Source of the DNA: Coemansia sp. RSA 1804
Lineage: Eukaryota; Kickxellomycota; Kickxellomycetes; Kickxellales; Kickxellaceae
Assembly (NCBI GenBank): GCA_027578815.1
Contig: JANBTH010000183.1
Location: forward strand, 1-28,490
DNA length: 28,490 bases
Reading direction: 5' to 3'
How positions within the stretch are numbered: the stretch's first letter is position 1; each line of letters begins with the position of its first letter. The position numbers were made by a program, and so were the translations under genes. The notes under the pieces were generated by a model. That model did no database searches and was not told the DNA's origin. It worked only from the letters and a program-made list of their open reading frames with translations. Below, in pieces: positions 16,877 through 26,413 of the stretch.

Positions 16877-18325
16877 TTAGTTAATTTTGATTTCATGTCC
16901 GCTGGGACCTAAGCGGGGCATAAAGCAGGAAAAGTCCACACAGTAGAACATGTCTCCCACATACACTGCGCAAACACAAGAACCATTATCGTTGTCGGTG
17001 ACGGCCCAGGCATCCTGGATGACACAACCACCGGCCGTGCTGATGCTGAAGATTTGCTCGCCCAGCGGCATCCTGCACACAGCAGCTACCTGGCGACAGG
17101 GCGAGAGAATGACAAACACCGAGTGCGTGCCGCATAGCCAGACCCAGCCGCTGGGAAACGTGGTCCTGCGAATAGAGGCTGGAGCCTTGGTTCGCTCGTG
17201 CGTGTCAAGACTGTAGAAAGCCATTCCGGTGGGACCGGGCAAACACAGCACGGGGAGACTCGGCGGAAGCTGCGTTGCCGCCGATGCTGCCGCTGATGCT
17301 ACCACCACCACCGCAGCATGCCACCGCCACGACGGCGCAACAGCGGGCGGCAGATTACATGAAACATCACATGCGTATACAGAGCAGTGAGACTCGCGCA
17401 CGGAGAACCAGAATGCGTGTCCTGGATCCGCACCAATCCCCAGCCCAGTACACACGCCGCCGCCGCTGCTGCCATTAGTTCCGCTAGTCCACTGCAGAGC
17501 AGCCACGCTTCCAGGCAACGCACGTGCTGGCGCCTCCACCACACGCGATGCGCGTCCTTGGGTTCCCGGGGCAATGAACCACGATCGCAGTTCTGCGTCA
17601 GAAGAGTCTACATCCGATGACAGCGCTGCCGCACACACAACATGCGTGGCCCGCGCAATGACTGTAGCCCCCGACCACCCATGCGCTGAGCAATCGGTTG
17701 CCACCAGCGCACACAGTTCGTGCTCCTCAACAGCAACAGATCCAGTAGACCTGCCGCTGTCGTCGGCGCCTCGCAAATCCGCCACGCAGAGCACAAGCGT
17801 CCGTCGTCTCTCAGTAGTTCCATTCCGAAGCACAGTGCCAGATGAGCCGCGAATACTGACCATGCCAAGCACCCCGCGCTCTATCCACCACGCACACACA
17901 ACGTCGCCCAGAAGCACAGCATGCGTCCAGACCACTCGTCCGCCCAATGCATCTCCTCCATACTTGACAACGCTGAGCGCACCACCCGCATGTTCAACCA
18001 CACAGTACTCCCCGTCCACATCAATCCTTTTGGGCGCTGCAGTGCACGCAATACACGAAACGCGCAACCCTAAAGCCAAACCGTCGGAATCAGTTTTAAC
18101 ATCCACAATGCGCGCCTGGCTTCCGCTGCTGCCGCCTTCGGCTGATTTACAATCGCTAGTATCTGCTCCGCTGGTCTCGCAGTCCGCCGATCCTGCGCGC
18201 TTTGTTGGTTTCAATCCCGCTGACTGTGCAGACGTAGCAGCGGCTGTGTCAAAGGCCATGTTGAAAAACACCACGTCTGAACTCTGCGCGCGGTCCAGCC
18301 ACGCTCGTCGGTTCACAGCATCCAT
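16877..18325 (-). CDS. Unrecognised 482-residue protein, possibly a beta-propeller
   Basis: ATG at 18323-18325, TAA at 16877-16879. The protein starts MDAVNRRAWLDRAQSSDVVFF, has a Ser/Ala/Asp-rich linker (about 27-72), then runs as short beta-like segments rich in Val, Cys and Trp separated by Gly/Ser loops (YCVVEHAGGALSVVKYGG, VVWTHAVLLGDVVCAWW, GWVWLCGTHSVFVIL, SCVCAVYVGDMFYCVDF). This alternation suggests a degenerate WD40-like propeller, but no clear WD or GH signature repeats, so the fold is inference only. No signal peptide or membrane span is convincing. The cysteine count is high for a cytosolic protein. It lies 280 bases downstream of AAR2 on the same strand. Base composition is that of a real coding region. 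No function assigned. Confidence 0.7.
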   Translation of the reverse strand: MDAVNRRAWLDRAQSSDVVFFNMAFDTAAATSAQSAGLKPTKRAGSADCETSGADTSDCKSAEGGSSGSQARIVDVKTDSDGLALGLRVSCIACTAAPKRIDVDGEYCVVEHAGGALSVVKYGGDALGGRVVWTHAVLLGDVVCAWWIERGVLGMVSIRGSSGTVLRNGTTERRRTLVLCVADLRGADDSGRSTGSVAVEEHELCALVATDCSAHGWSGATVIARATHVVCAAALSSDVDSSDAELRSWFIAPGTQGRASRVVEAPARALPGSVAALQWTSGTNGSSGGGVCTGLGIGADPGHAFWFSVRESHCSVYACDVSCNLPPAVAPSWRWHAAVVVVASAAASAATQLPPSLPVLCLPGPTGMAFYSLDTHERTKAPASIRRTTFPSGWVWLCGTHSVFVILSPCRQVAAVCRMPLGEQIFSISTAGGCVIQDAWAVTDNDNGSCVCAVYVGDMFYCVDFSCFMPRLGPSGHEIKIN

Positions 18326-18605
18326 CTACCAGTGATTATTGCCTTGTAATGTAGAGATAAATAAGAGAGCAATAATCGCAAAATGTAGTATAATCTAGTC
18401 TAAAAAGATATGGAAAAGTAGAAGAATGGCACTAATAATAAACAGCGCTGCCAACAGCAAGCAAAAGAAAGAAAGAAGAAAAGAGGAAGACGCATTCCTA
18501 CTTTCCGCAGCCATACAACAACAAAAAAAAAAACAAGGCGCATATGATCACCATTTCCCCTTCCCTTGATCCTGATCGGTTCCATTTTGATCATTCAAGC
18601 TCCAG

Positions 18606-19856
18606 TTATGCGATCTCGGACGGATCAACGATCTGCGGAGCGTACTCGCCATCCTCCAGATCGGCCTCCTCCTGGAGCTCCTTCCCAGTAGGCAGCAGCC
18701 ACGAGAACCGGTCCCTAAGGAACCGTCTTAGCCCGTCAACACTTGCCTCAAGTCGCGCATTCTCCTGCGGACACTCGTACAGATTCAGCACAAACGCAGA
18801 CAACAGCGTGGCCACGAATCCGTCATGGCCATCGCTGTCCTGCTCAAGCACAAGAGCCACGAACTCAGCCGGACACTCGTCTAACTGGCGCCGAAGGATA
18901 CCGAGTGCCGGAGCAACCACAGTTTCCACCAGCCCGGGATCCTCCAGCGCGCTCGAGCTGCCGAGAACCACGTGCATCAGCCGTTTCCAGTGCTCCAGAC
19001 CCGAAAAGTTCTGGCCCACCAGGATCACCAGAAACGAAATCTGCAGTTCGCCCAGCAACTGGCCCGCATCGTCGTTCCACAGACTGTGGAGCAAGCTCCG
19101 CAGCAACCACGTCTTGTCGACGCCGTACCGCGTTATCACTCCTGGCTCCGCGTTCCTCGGGAACGAGTGGCGGACATCGATGGCTGTGAATCCGAATCTA
19201 TCGTTGTCATCAACCGTCGAGGTGTGCTCCATAAACGGACCACCGCCCACGCCCTCCGACCCACTGCCACTACCACTGGCGTTGTTTTTCTTGTACTCCT
19301 TGGCTAGACGCTTGCGCGCCGCCTCCATCTCCTCATCTTCGTACGCCGACCCGGTAGCAGAAGAGAAGCACCCGTCCGGGGACGGCAGTATGCGGGACAG
19401 CAGTGCGGGGGTGACGTGGCTGGTGAGTCGTTTCCACCGCTCGTATCCGCCACTCCCGACGGCCCCGTCCACCGGGTACGCGCCAAGCCGCGGGTCCAGG
19501 CTCCTGAGCCACTCTTCCCTATCTACTTGTGGTGTCGCCACCACGACTAGTTGCTCGGTCTGCGGGTCCCACCGCCGCACAACAACCTCGCCTTGCGCAA
19601 AGTCATGGAAAAACCCACACTGCATCCCCATCCGCCCCTCACCACTATTGCTGCCGCCGCCGTTGCCGCGTTCCTTGTTGTCCACCGCCCTGTAGTGGGT
19701 GTAGTGGATCCCCGGCGGAATCATCTTCAGTCCGCTGAAAAGCGGCCCTGTTTCCCATGTCTCCAGATCAACCCCGAACTCTATACCCGTTGGCGCGTCG
19801 AGAACAACCAGGCATGCTCCTTGCTCGAACAGCAGTCTAGCTGTATCCTGATCCAT
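18606..19856 (-). CDS. AAR2: AAR2 splicing factor (U5 snRNP biogenesis)
   Basis: 416 residues from ATG at 19854-19856. The N-terminal domain shows RLLFEQGACLVVLDAPTGIE, then FGVDLETWETGPLFSGLKMI and PPGIHYTHYRAVD (to residue 59), which match the AAR2 signature (GxEFGIDxxxWExGPxFxGxKMIPPGIHFxHY) almost residue by residue. GFFHDFAQGEVVVRRWD (81-97) and LGAYP (124-128) follow. The helical C-terminal domain contains LLGELQISFLVILVGQNFSG (267-286) and LEHWKRLM, also characteristic. A Gly/Ser-rich insert (about 192-207) separates the domains. Aar2 binds the RNase H-like domain of Prp8 in the cytoplasm, keeping Brr2 off until U5 snRNP matures in the nucleus. It is divergent from the deaminase gene across a 1.5-kb spacer. 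Confidence 0.95.
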   Translation of the reverse strand: MDQDTARLLFEQGACLVVLDAPTGIEFGVDLETWETGPLFSGLKMIPPGIHYTHYRAVDNKERGNGGGSNSGEGRMGMQCGFFHDFAQGEVVVRRWDPQTEQLVVVATPQVDREEWLRSLDPRLGAYPVDGAVGSGGYERWKRLTSHVTPALLSRILPSPDGCFSSATGSAYEDEEMEAARKRLAKEYKKNNASGSGSGSEGVGGGPFMEHTSTVDDNDRFGFTAIDVRHSFPRNAEPGVITRYGVDKTWLLRSLLHSLWNDDAGQLLGELQISFLVILVGQNFSGLEHWKRLMHVVLGSSSALEDPGLVETVVAPALGILRRQLDECPAEFVALVLEQDSDGHDGFVATLLSAFVLNLYECPQENARLEASVDGLRRFLRDRFSWLLPTGKELQEEADLEDGEYAPQIVDPSEIA

Positions 19857-21386
19857 TATGTTGCTTGTTTTGTTTTTTTTTGTGCGACTGGGACGTAGCG
19901 CAATTCCCCAAACGCGAATTATTAAAATACACTAGACACGTTAATTAATACGGAAGATGAAAAAACACAAGTGCAGATCCACTCTTCCATCACCAGACAG
20001 TCCCGACGTCAATGTCAAAACCACCGAGGAATGAAGCAAAAGAACGAAAGAAAGAATAGCAAGGATATATATAAATTTTTATCCCCCACTCCCCAAAAAA
20101 TGCAAACCACCAATATCAAATGCGAAATCGGTCTGGAAGGAGAAATGTGGGACCATTCCACCGGGTTGGAAAAAATTGAAATGTTTTTTTTATTTTTATT
20201 TTCTCTCAAAAGAGTCAAAACAAGATTTGCTTTCCATGCACAAGAGTTTTGGACATGAAATCCATTTCCAGCTTCATCATCATCGTACATGCCACTTGTA
20301 AAACAAAATAAAATAAAATAATAAACTAAAAGCTTTTTTCTCTTGCTTTTGTGTATGGTGGGTGGCGGATGACGTTGCCAAACAACCCAAACACCGCTTT
20401 TATTTCTTTTCTTCTTTTATCTTCTATTGTTTAATGAACTGAAACTTATTTCTTTTAATTGATAAATATTGAAGAAATAAAAGATGAACCAATAATGATT
20501 TTCCTTCTAGCGAATGTGTAAATGTGCTGCTCTTCATGTAAAAAACGAAAACACAAATCCCGTTGTTCTTGCATTTGGGGGCACACATGAAAAAGGAAAG
20601 GAAATGGGGGGGAGAGGATTGAAACTATACGCCAAAAAAGCCGAATCCTCATTTATTTTTGTAGCTTAAAGTTTCAAGCAAAAATGTAATCATCTTCTTC
20701 GGTTCTCGGAGAACGAAAGAAAGAACAGGGTGGGGGGAACGAAGAAGGGCAATGAAGGGCGAGGTGGTTTCTTTATTCTTTTGTTTGCGCATGTCCCGCA
20801 ATGCAGGTTTTATTGTCAAGGAAAGGGAAGGAGAAGAGAATAATCCGTCTTCTCCTGTGGAAGCCACAACCTTTATTCCCGTATTGACTTTTTTCTCCTT
20901 GAATACATGAAGAAGCAGCAGCAGCAGCAGCAGCAAACCCGCACTTTACAGCCAATTAAAGATATAAATGGAAGAACAAGTAAACTCCAGGTACTCGATT
21001 TTGCATGTGTTTCTCCTCTGCTTTTCTTCCATTTCCCTTTATTTACCTTCCCTTTTTTACTTTCCAAACAGGCAAATCTCATACCACACCCTTTTTCCCC
21101 TTCATCTTCTTTCTTTGACTTTTTTTTATCTCTTCCCCTTAGAAAAGCTTGACGAGTCTATTACAAAGAAAGCGAGAAAGAGAAACAGGGGAGCAAGGAA
21201 ATATACAAAAATAAACGTCATCCCAGAATATAATTATACTAGAAAATCCTCTAGCAACTTTTTTATCCCCTTTTTTCCTTTCTCTCTCTTTGCTTCCTTT
21301 CTACGAAATAAAAAAGTTAGTAATAATAATATCCTTTATTTTTATTCTCCTTCGCCCTCCCCTTCCCTCGTCCTTACCCATAGAAG
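19857..21386. other. 1.5-kb divergent spacer between AAR2 and the deaminase gene
   Basis: AT-rich, with A-rich microsatellite-like sequence (AAAATAAAATAAAATAAT, about 20302-20322), a CAG run at 20914-20934 and long T/C tracts nearer the deaminase gene (21010-21140, 21255-21380). No gene, tRNA or snRNA signature was recognised. Short open frames in it are low-complexity. Confidence 0.45.
20914..20934. repeat. (CAG)n run in the spacer
   Basis: Seven CAG/AGC units. On the plus strand they follow ATGAAGAAG (20907), so an upstream open frame would begin MKKQQQQQQQ about 480 bases before the deaminase start. Whether it is transcribed is unknown. Confidence 0.7.
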
Positions 21387-21914
21387 ATGACCGATGACAC
21401 GATGGCCAACACCAAACCCCCAGGAACCTATACGGTAATCAGCACCAACGATGGATCCAAGCAAGTGGAGATCCACATAGAGCTGATGCGACTGGCCATT
21501 CTGCAGGCGGAGATGGCCACGCCCAACGACAACGCCTTCAACACGGGGATAATAATCGTCAACGGGATGACGCCCATCTCCGAGGGCCGCTCACGGGAAT
21601 CCAACATGAACAAGCACGCCGCCGAGATAGCACTCATAAAGGCGCACAGCCACAGCCAGAACGCCCGGCTCCTCGCCGGTTCCACCATGTACACGACAAT
21701 GGAGCCCTGCTCGTCCAAGAAGGTTTCCAAGGTGCCCTGCACCTCGCTCATCATCGACGCTGGCATCACAACCGTGGTCATCGGTGTAAAGGAACCCGAA
21801 TCCTTTGTCAACTGCAGGGGCGTCGACACTCTGTGTGCTGCGGGCATTCACGTCATACATCTCCAGCTGTTGCAAGAAGAATGTCTCAAGACAAACATCC
21901 ACCTCCTGACCTGA
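21387..21914 (+). CDS. CDA-fold deaminase of RibD/Rib2 type (probable riboflavin-pathway deaminase)
   Basis: 175 residues from ATG 21387 (a second ATG at 21402 is possible). Zinc motifs: H77 in NKHAAEIALIKAH, C108 in TTMEPCSS and C118 in VPCTSLI, with Cys-x9-Cys spacing as in RibD and yeast Rib2 deaminase domains. The TMEPCS...PCTSLIIDAGITTVVIGVKEP run is typical of pyrimidine deaminases acting on diamino-pyrimidine phosphates in riboflavin synthesis. There is no reductase or pseudouridine-synthase partner domain, so it is a stand-alone deaminase. One oddity: the usual H-A-E is H-A-A-E, so Glu80 sits one residue late (see findings). A long T/C-rich leader precedes it. Cytosine- or tRNA-deaminase activity is less likely but not excluded. 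Confidence 0.85.
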   Translation: MTDDTMANTKPPGTYTVISTNDGSKQVEIHIELMRLAILQAEMATPNDNAFNTGIIIVNGMTPISEGRSRESNMNKHAAEIALIKAHSHSQNARLLAGSTMYTTMEPCSSKKVSKVPCTSLIIDAGITTVVIGVKEPESFVNCRGVDTLCAAGIHVIHLQLLQEECLKTNIHLLT

Positions 21915-22554
21915 CCTGAGATGCCGCTGTCGTTTGTTGTTGTTTTTTCTCTCCTTTCAGTTGTAGTTTTCTTTTTGTAGTTGTCTTTTATTTTCTCTCC
22001 ATTTTCTGTCGTCTCCTTCTTTTGTCTCATCATTTCTCCATTCTTTACGGATCTTGGCATCCCTAGAAACACTTATAATTAATACATACACTGAAGTCAC
22101 AAGTGCAACTATATTTGGAGTATTTATTTAACCAGGGAAATCCCGCGTATGAGCGTCTCAACGATACAAAACAAAAAACAATGGTAATCTTTCAATCCCT
22201 TTTCAATCCAGCTCTAGAGTTCCAGTAGTTTTGCAACGAAGAAAAAACAAGCAAACAAGCAAACAAAAGAAAGAAAGAAAGAAAGAAAGAAAGAGGTTAA
22301 AAATCAAACAGATAGAAAAAAGTCAAGCCACAAACATCCACAAGAAAGAAAATTTGAAAACCCCCCAGTAAGCAATGACGATAAAGAAAACAACCACCCA
22401 TCTCACACATACACGCAAAAGCAGCCAAAAGAGGGGCAAAATCTTGGACCCGACAGAATGGAGCAAGCACAATGATAACACGGAGAGAGAATGAGCAAGC
22501 TGAAATAGAAAAGCGAATGGAATCCTACTCCCCCCACCCCCAATGTTTGCAACG
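21915..22554. other. Convergent spacer between the deaminase and KH-protein genes
   Basis: About 640 bases. It begins with a T-rich 3' flank of the deaminase gene, then an A-rich stretch that would be the 3' UTR of the minus-strand KH gene, including a (GAAA)n run at 22265-22295. No gene seen. Confidence 0.5.
22265..22295. repeat. (GAAA)n microsatellite
   Basis: Seven tandem GAAA units in the probable 3' UTR of the KH-protein gene; on its mRNA this is a CUUU tract. Confidence 0.9.
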
Positions 22555-25292
22555 TTATCCAGAAGGAACTATGCCGTTGGGATCCTTCTCAGCTAGTTTC
22601 CGATAGTAGTCGGCGTACTGTGCATATTCGGGGTTAGTTGCTGCGTACTGTGCATAGTAGTCCGCTGTCTGCTGATTTGTCCACTGCATGGTCTGATCGC
22701 CCCCTGCAGCTTGTTGCTGCTGCTGAGGTTGCTGCTGTAGCGGCTGCTGCTGCTGCTGCTGTGGTTGCTGGTAGCCGCCATAGTACTGCTGCTGTGGTTG
22801 TTGCTGTTGTTGCTGGTGGTGCTGCGGCTGGCCGCCCCACGGCTGAGGCTTCTGATCCGCTCCAGGCATATCCATCGGCTCAGCACCGTAGCCATACCCG
22901 CCGTATCCACCGCCAGGCGGCTGCTGATGATGCTGGCTTTGGTGATGCTGCTGTCCGTATCCGCCATATGCGCCGCCTCTTGCTCCGTAGCCCCCACCGC
23001 CACCCATTGCCGGTGCAGATGGCCCAGCTCCCAGCCGATCCTATAGTACATAATTCCTCCACATACCCCATAGCACGGTTCGTATTTTTCCAAGGTATCC
23101 GTACAAAAATAAACACTCCCAACACAAGAAAGAAAAAACATACACGCACGCCATCATCTCCCCCAAAATCATTGTTTTTTTGAGAGGGGAGGGTTTCCAT
23201 CCGATCCAAATGACGCGCAAGTCCCACAGATACCAAAGAAGCGAGCAACAGATAAGAAAAGAAAAAGAAAAAACAGATGGCACACACGCAAGTGACAGAA
23301 CAAAAGAAGCCAACATCAATAAACACACAACAAGATATACAACATCAGATCATTTGATTGATTATGCTCATCGTCAAACGAGTATTTTCTGTTTTGTTTT
23401 GTTAAGCTTACCTGCATCCCGTCAATCTTATCCTCAATCATTCGCCGGCCACGCATACACGCATTGAATTCGCCCGATATCGTAACGGTTCGGAGCGGCC
23501 CGCTATGCTCGGGACCCTGCAGGATCTGGATACGGGTTCCAGATGACTGCTGGAGATGCTTGATGGTTTCGCCGCTGCGTCCAATTATCACGCCAACAGC
23601 CTCTGCCGGAATCTGGATCTCCTCCGTATGCATGCCCGGCTGCTGCTGCTGCTGTTGTGGTGGTCCGCCAAACCTGTCCTGCGGCATTCCATAGCCGCCT
23701 GGCGCCATGCGGCCACCCGCGCTCTGTGGATGCTGCATCTGCTGTTGCTGGCCATGCGAATGAGGCCCGGACATCGGATACCCACCGGCACCGGCGCCCG
23801 GCCCATAGTCAGGCCTGCCGTAAGGGGCGGCATCACGAGGCGGCGGTTTGTCGGTAGTAATTATCTCCATAATGCGCACTCGCGCTGCCTCGATCTGGTC
23901 GGGCGAGCCAATGAGGTGGATGGGCCGCTCAGGCGCTCCGCGACCGTTGTCGGGTTGCACCTGCACACGCGCACCACTCAGCATCTGGATGCTCTTGATG
24001 CTTTCGCCGCGGCGGCCGATGATCAGCCCGACCTTGCTGCTGGGCACCGCAATAACCGCCATACCCGCCGACCCAAGCTCGGCAGCCTCCTGGCTGAGCG
24101 CGTTGCCGCCAAGTCCAACACCGCCGCCAGGACCCATGCCGTCTGCCATAGGATCCTGCGGCGGCGGCCTAGACTGCTGCTCCTGCCGCTGGTTCCTGTC
24201 AACAAAGTCTAGAATATCCTGCTTCGCCGCCTCCGCCTGCTGCGGGGGGCCCTCGATGGTAACCCTGCGCTCAGGCGCGCGTCTGTCGAAATTGGCATCA
24301 AACTGTACGCGCACGCCGTGCCGCTGCTCGATCGCCCGCAGATTGCTCCCGCTGCGCCCGATGATCATCCCAGAAAGCCCCGACGGAACAAGAAGCTCCA
24401 CGGGCTGCTGGTGGGCTGGCGGCCCGCCATACTCACCGCCAGCGCCAGCACCACCGGCGCCCTCGGCTCCGCCGTCAAAGCGACGCCGGGTGTCGCGCCG
24501 CGCTTCGTGCCGTCCGCGATCGCGTGATCTTGATCTCTCACGCTTGCCTCCACGCGTCCCACGCACTCCGCCGCCGGCCCTTGCCTCGGGCGATGCACTG
24601 CGACGGCGCTGTTGCCTATCCTGGTAGACATCCTGACCGTTTCCTTCCGCAAAGGCGTCGCCTTGCTCTGCAGGTGCCTCGTTATCACCATTCTCCCCAT
24701 ACTCATGCTCATCGCCACCGTGCGCTCCAGGAGCACCAGTCTCTGCTGCGCGCACCGCTGCCATCTGCGGCTTCTGCATTGTACCAAGCTTCGCCGCAAT
24801 CGCACGCGCCTTTGCCAGCGCGTCATTCATGTCGATTCCGCTACTCGTCGGCTGCTCAATCGGCATCGCACTAGTCTGAGGAGACGAATCTTCGACAGCA
24901 TCGCCTTCCCCCTCACTGTCTTCCGCATCGCTGCTGTGCTGACGGAGTTCTTCGTTGGCCGGTCTCAGGTGTCTAACATTTTTGTTGCCAAGCTCTGCAG
25001 ACAGCGCCGACTCCTCTTCTTCTTCCTCCTCTTCATCGTCGTTGCTGCTTTCAACCTCCTGCTCGTTCTCTTGCGTCGTCTGCTCCTGCTGCTGTTGGTG
25101 GTCATTCTCTGTTTCTTGGTTCCCTTCGGTCCCGCTGTAATACTTTTCCTCTTCCTCCTCTTCTTCGTGCTGCTGGTGTTGGTGCTCCACCTCAACCTCT
25201 TCCTCCTGGCCAGCGTGCTTGGCGTCAGGCCTTTCGCTGCTGCCAACTGATGACGGCGAAGCCGGTAATGAAGCTGGTGTCCCTTCTGACAT
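22555..25292 (-). CDS. FUBP/KHSRP-like protein with three KH domains (two exons)
   Basis: Exon 1 is 25292-23412 and exon 2 is 23040-22555 (TAA 22555-22557), phase 0, total 788 residues. The start is ATG 25290-25292. Order: acidic Glu/Gln-rich N-terminus (to about 135); DALAKARAIAAKLG (157-170), almost the DALQRARQIAAKIG N-box of human FUBP1; an RS/RG-rich basic stretch (225-275); KH1 about 297-365 (GRSG 312-315), KH2 about 411-478 (GRRG 426-429), KH3 about 556-625 (GRSG 571-574). Exon 2 adds a Gly/Tyr and poly-Gln low-complexity region and ends in TADYYAQYAATNPEYAQYAD plus YYRKLAEKDP, like the Tyr-rich YYxxY repeats of FUBPs. Such proteins bind U-rich single-stranded RNA or DNA and act in splicing, mRNA decay and transcription. 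FUBPs usually have four KH domains; here only three are seen. Confidence 0.88.
23041..23411 (-). other. Intron in the KH-protein gene
   Basis: The donor ATGCAG|GTAAGC (GTAAGC at 23406-23411) and acceptor TACTATAG| (AG at 23041-23042) join GMQ to DRLGAGPSAPAMGGGGG in phase 0. Supporting this, exon 1 read through reaches a stop at 23316-23318 after 31 unrelated residues, while the downstream frame from 23040 continues the Gly/Gln/Tyr-rich tail typical of the family. At 371 bases it is long for such a compact genome. An acceptor a few bases away cannot be excluded. Confidence 0.75.
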
Positions 25293-26084
25293 TTTCAATC
25301 TTTTGTAACCAAAGTAATCGCGTAGTTTACTTTTCTTCTTCCAAAAGCCCTTAAAAGTATATAAATAAAGATAGTATAAGTGATAGATAGGTTACAAATG
25401 AAACAAAGAAAAATATTTCCTTCTTTTGCTCCTCTTCAAGGCGATGGATATAATAATCAGAATTTGTAAACAAAAAAACGTACCCAAAACCTACTATTTT
25501 TTGTTCTTGTGAGAGAAGAGAAATAGCTTGTATTTTTCCACCATTGCTGCTTTTGTTGGACAAACAACCAAGTGTGAAAAATACCCCCCAGCCATCACCA
25601 CCTTTTTTTCCACATCCCACCAGATCATATGATTCGCACGAATCAGTCAGATCAACTTATTTGATCAAATTGCGATTACCTTGTTTTTATTGTTTAAATA
25701 GTCACTAATTAGGTCTATAGATGTTGAAACCTAAAACCCTCCAACTATACCCTATTCTAGAAATGGGCTGTTATTTTAACTAAAGAAAAAACTTTATTAT
25801 ATTCCACAAACTTTTATTAAATATAGAATAAAAGCTTTTATCTATAGGAGGGTATCTATTTACCATGCGGACTCATAGCTTCAGGCAACGGATAACCCTC
25901 ACATAGATACACACTGATGTTCATTGCTAAAGTAACCTAAAAAAGTATCTAAAACAAAAATTGGCATTTGAATTAACTGTAGAAGCATATGAAAATGGCA
26001 ATATTATGTTTTGAAACCCTATTTTCATCTATTGAGCATATGTCATGTTATGAAACTATTATCTGACACTTTGAAAAATATCCA
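25293..26084. other. AT-rich spacer upstream of the KH-protein gene
   Basis: About 790 bases. The first part is the promoter/leader side of the KH-protein gene. A small perfect inverted repeat GATTCG-CA-CGAATC lies near 25629-25642 and an AAAAGCTTTT palindrome near 25831-25840. No convincing gene or RNA was seen. Confidence 0.45.
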
Positions 26085-26330
26085 TTATGCCCAATGATGA
26101 CCCATAAATCTTTTCACAGTATTAGGATCTCCACGTTCATAATAATTCTTGTCTTTTATGTTATTGTCTCTATTTGCGCGGTCTTCACCTTGTTTTCTTA
26201 ACTTTGCACGGGCTTTATCCTTTTTTTTATTTGCTGCTATTGTTTCACTATTCAAAACTTGAGGTTCTTCTTTAGGAGGTGCAGGAGGATTAAATTTTTT
26301 ATACGTTGTTTTACCAGTTTTACTATCCAT
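26085..26330 (-). CDS. Hypothetical 81-residue basic protein
   Basis: ATG at 26328-26330; the frame is open further upstream but has no earlier ATG. The protein is Lys/Arg-rich: MDSKTGKTTYKKFNPPAPPK, a charged helix-like middle (NKKKDKARAKLRKQGEDRAN) and the tail YYERGDPNTVKRFMGHHWA. No domain is recognised. A TATAAAAAG box on the minus strand (26405-26413) lies about 80 bases upstream of the ATG, and composition is biased toward charged residues rather than random, which together support a real gene. Codon use is AT-rich, unlike the GC-rich housekeeping genes of the window. It may be a young or fast-evolving gene, or an exon of a larger one. Confidence 0.5.
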   Translation of the reverse strand: MDSKTGKTTYKKFNPPAPPKEEPQVLNSETIAANKKKDKARAKLRKQGEDRANRDNNIKDKNYYERGDPNTVKRFMGHHWA

Positions 26331-26404
26331 TTTTGAACGATATCGTGTTTGAGTAAGTAAATATGCAGGCAATACAGGAGATTGTAGGCAAGGAATCCAG
26401 AGCT

Positions 26405-26413
26405 CTTTTTATA
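26405..26413 (-). promoter_or_regulatory. TATA box of the 81-residue gene
   Basis: TATAAAAAG on the minus strand, about 80 bases upstream of the ATG at 26330. The location is typical for a core promoter with a short leader. Confidence 0.4.

Noticed and set aside
22265..22295. GAAA tandem run considered as CRISPR-like or satellite array
   Set aside because: Simple tetranucleotide microsatellite without spacers.
24612..25250. 212-codon plus-strand frame antisense to the KH-protein N-terminus
   Set aside because: Leu/Val/Phe-rich hydrophobic run is the reverse of Glu/Gln codons.
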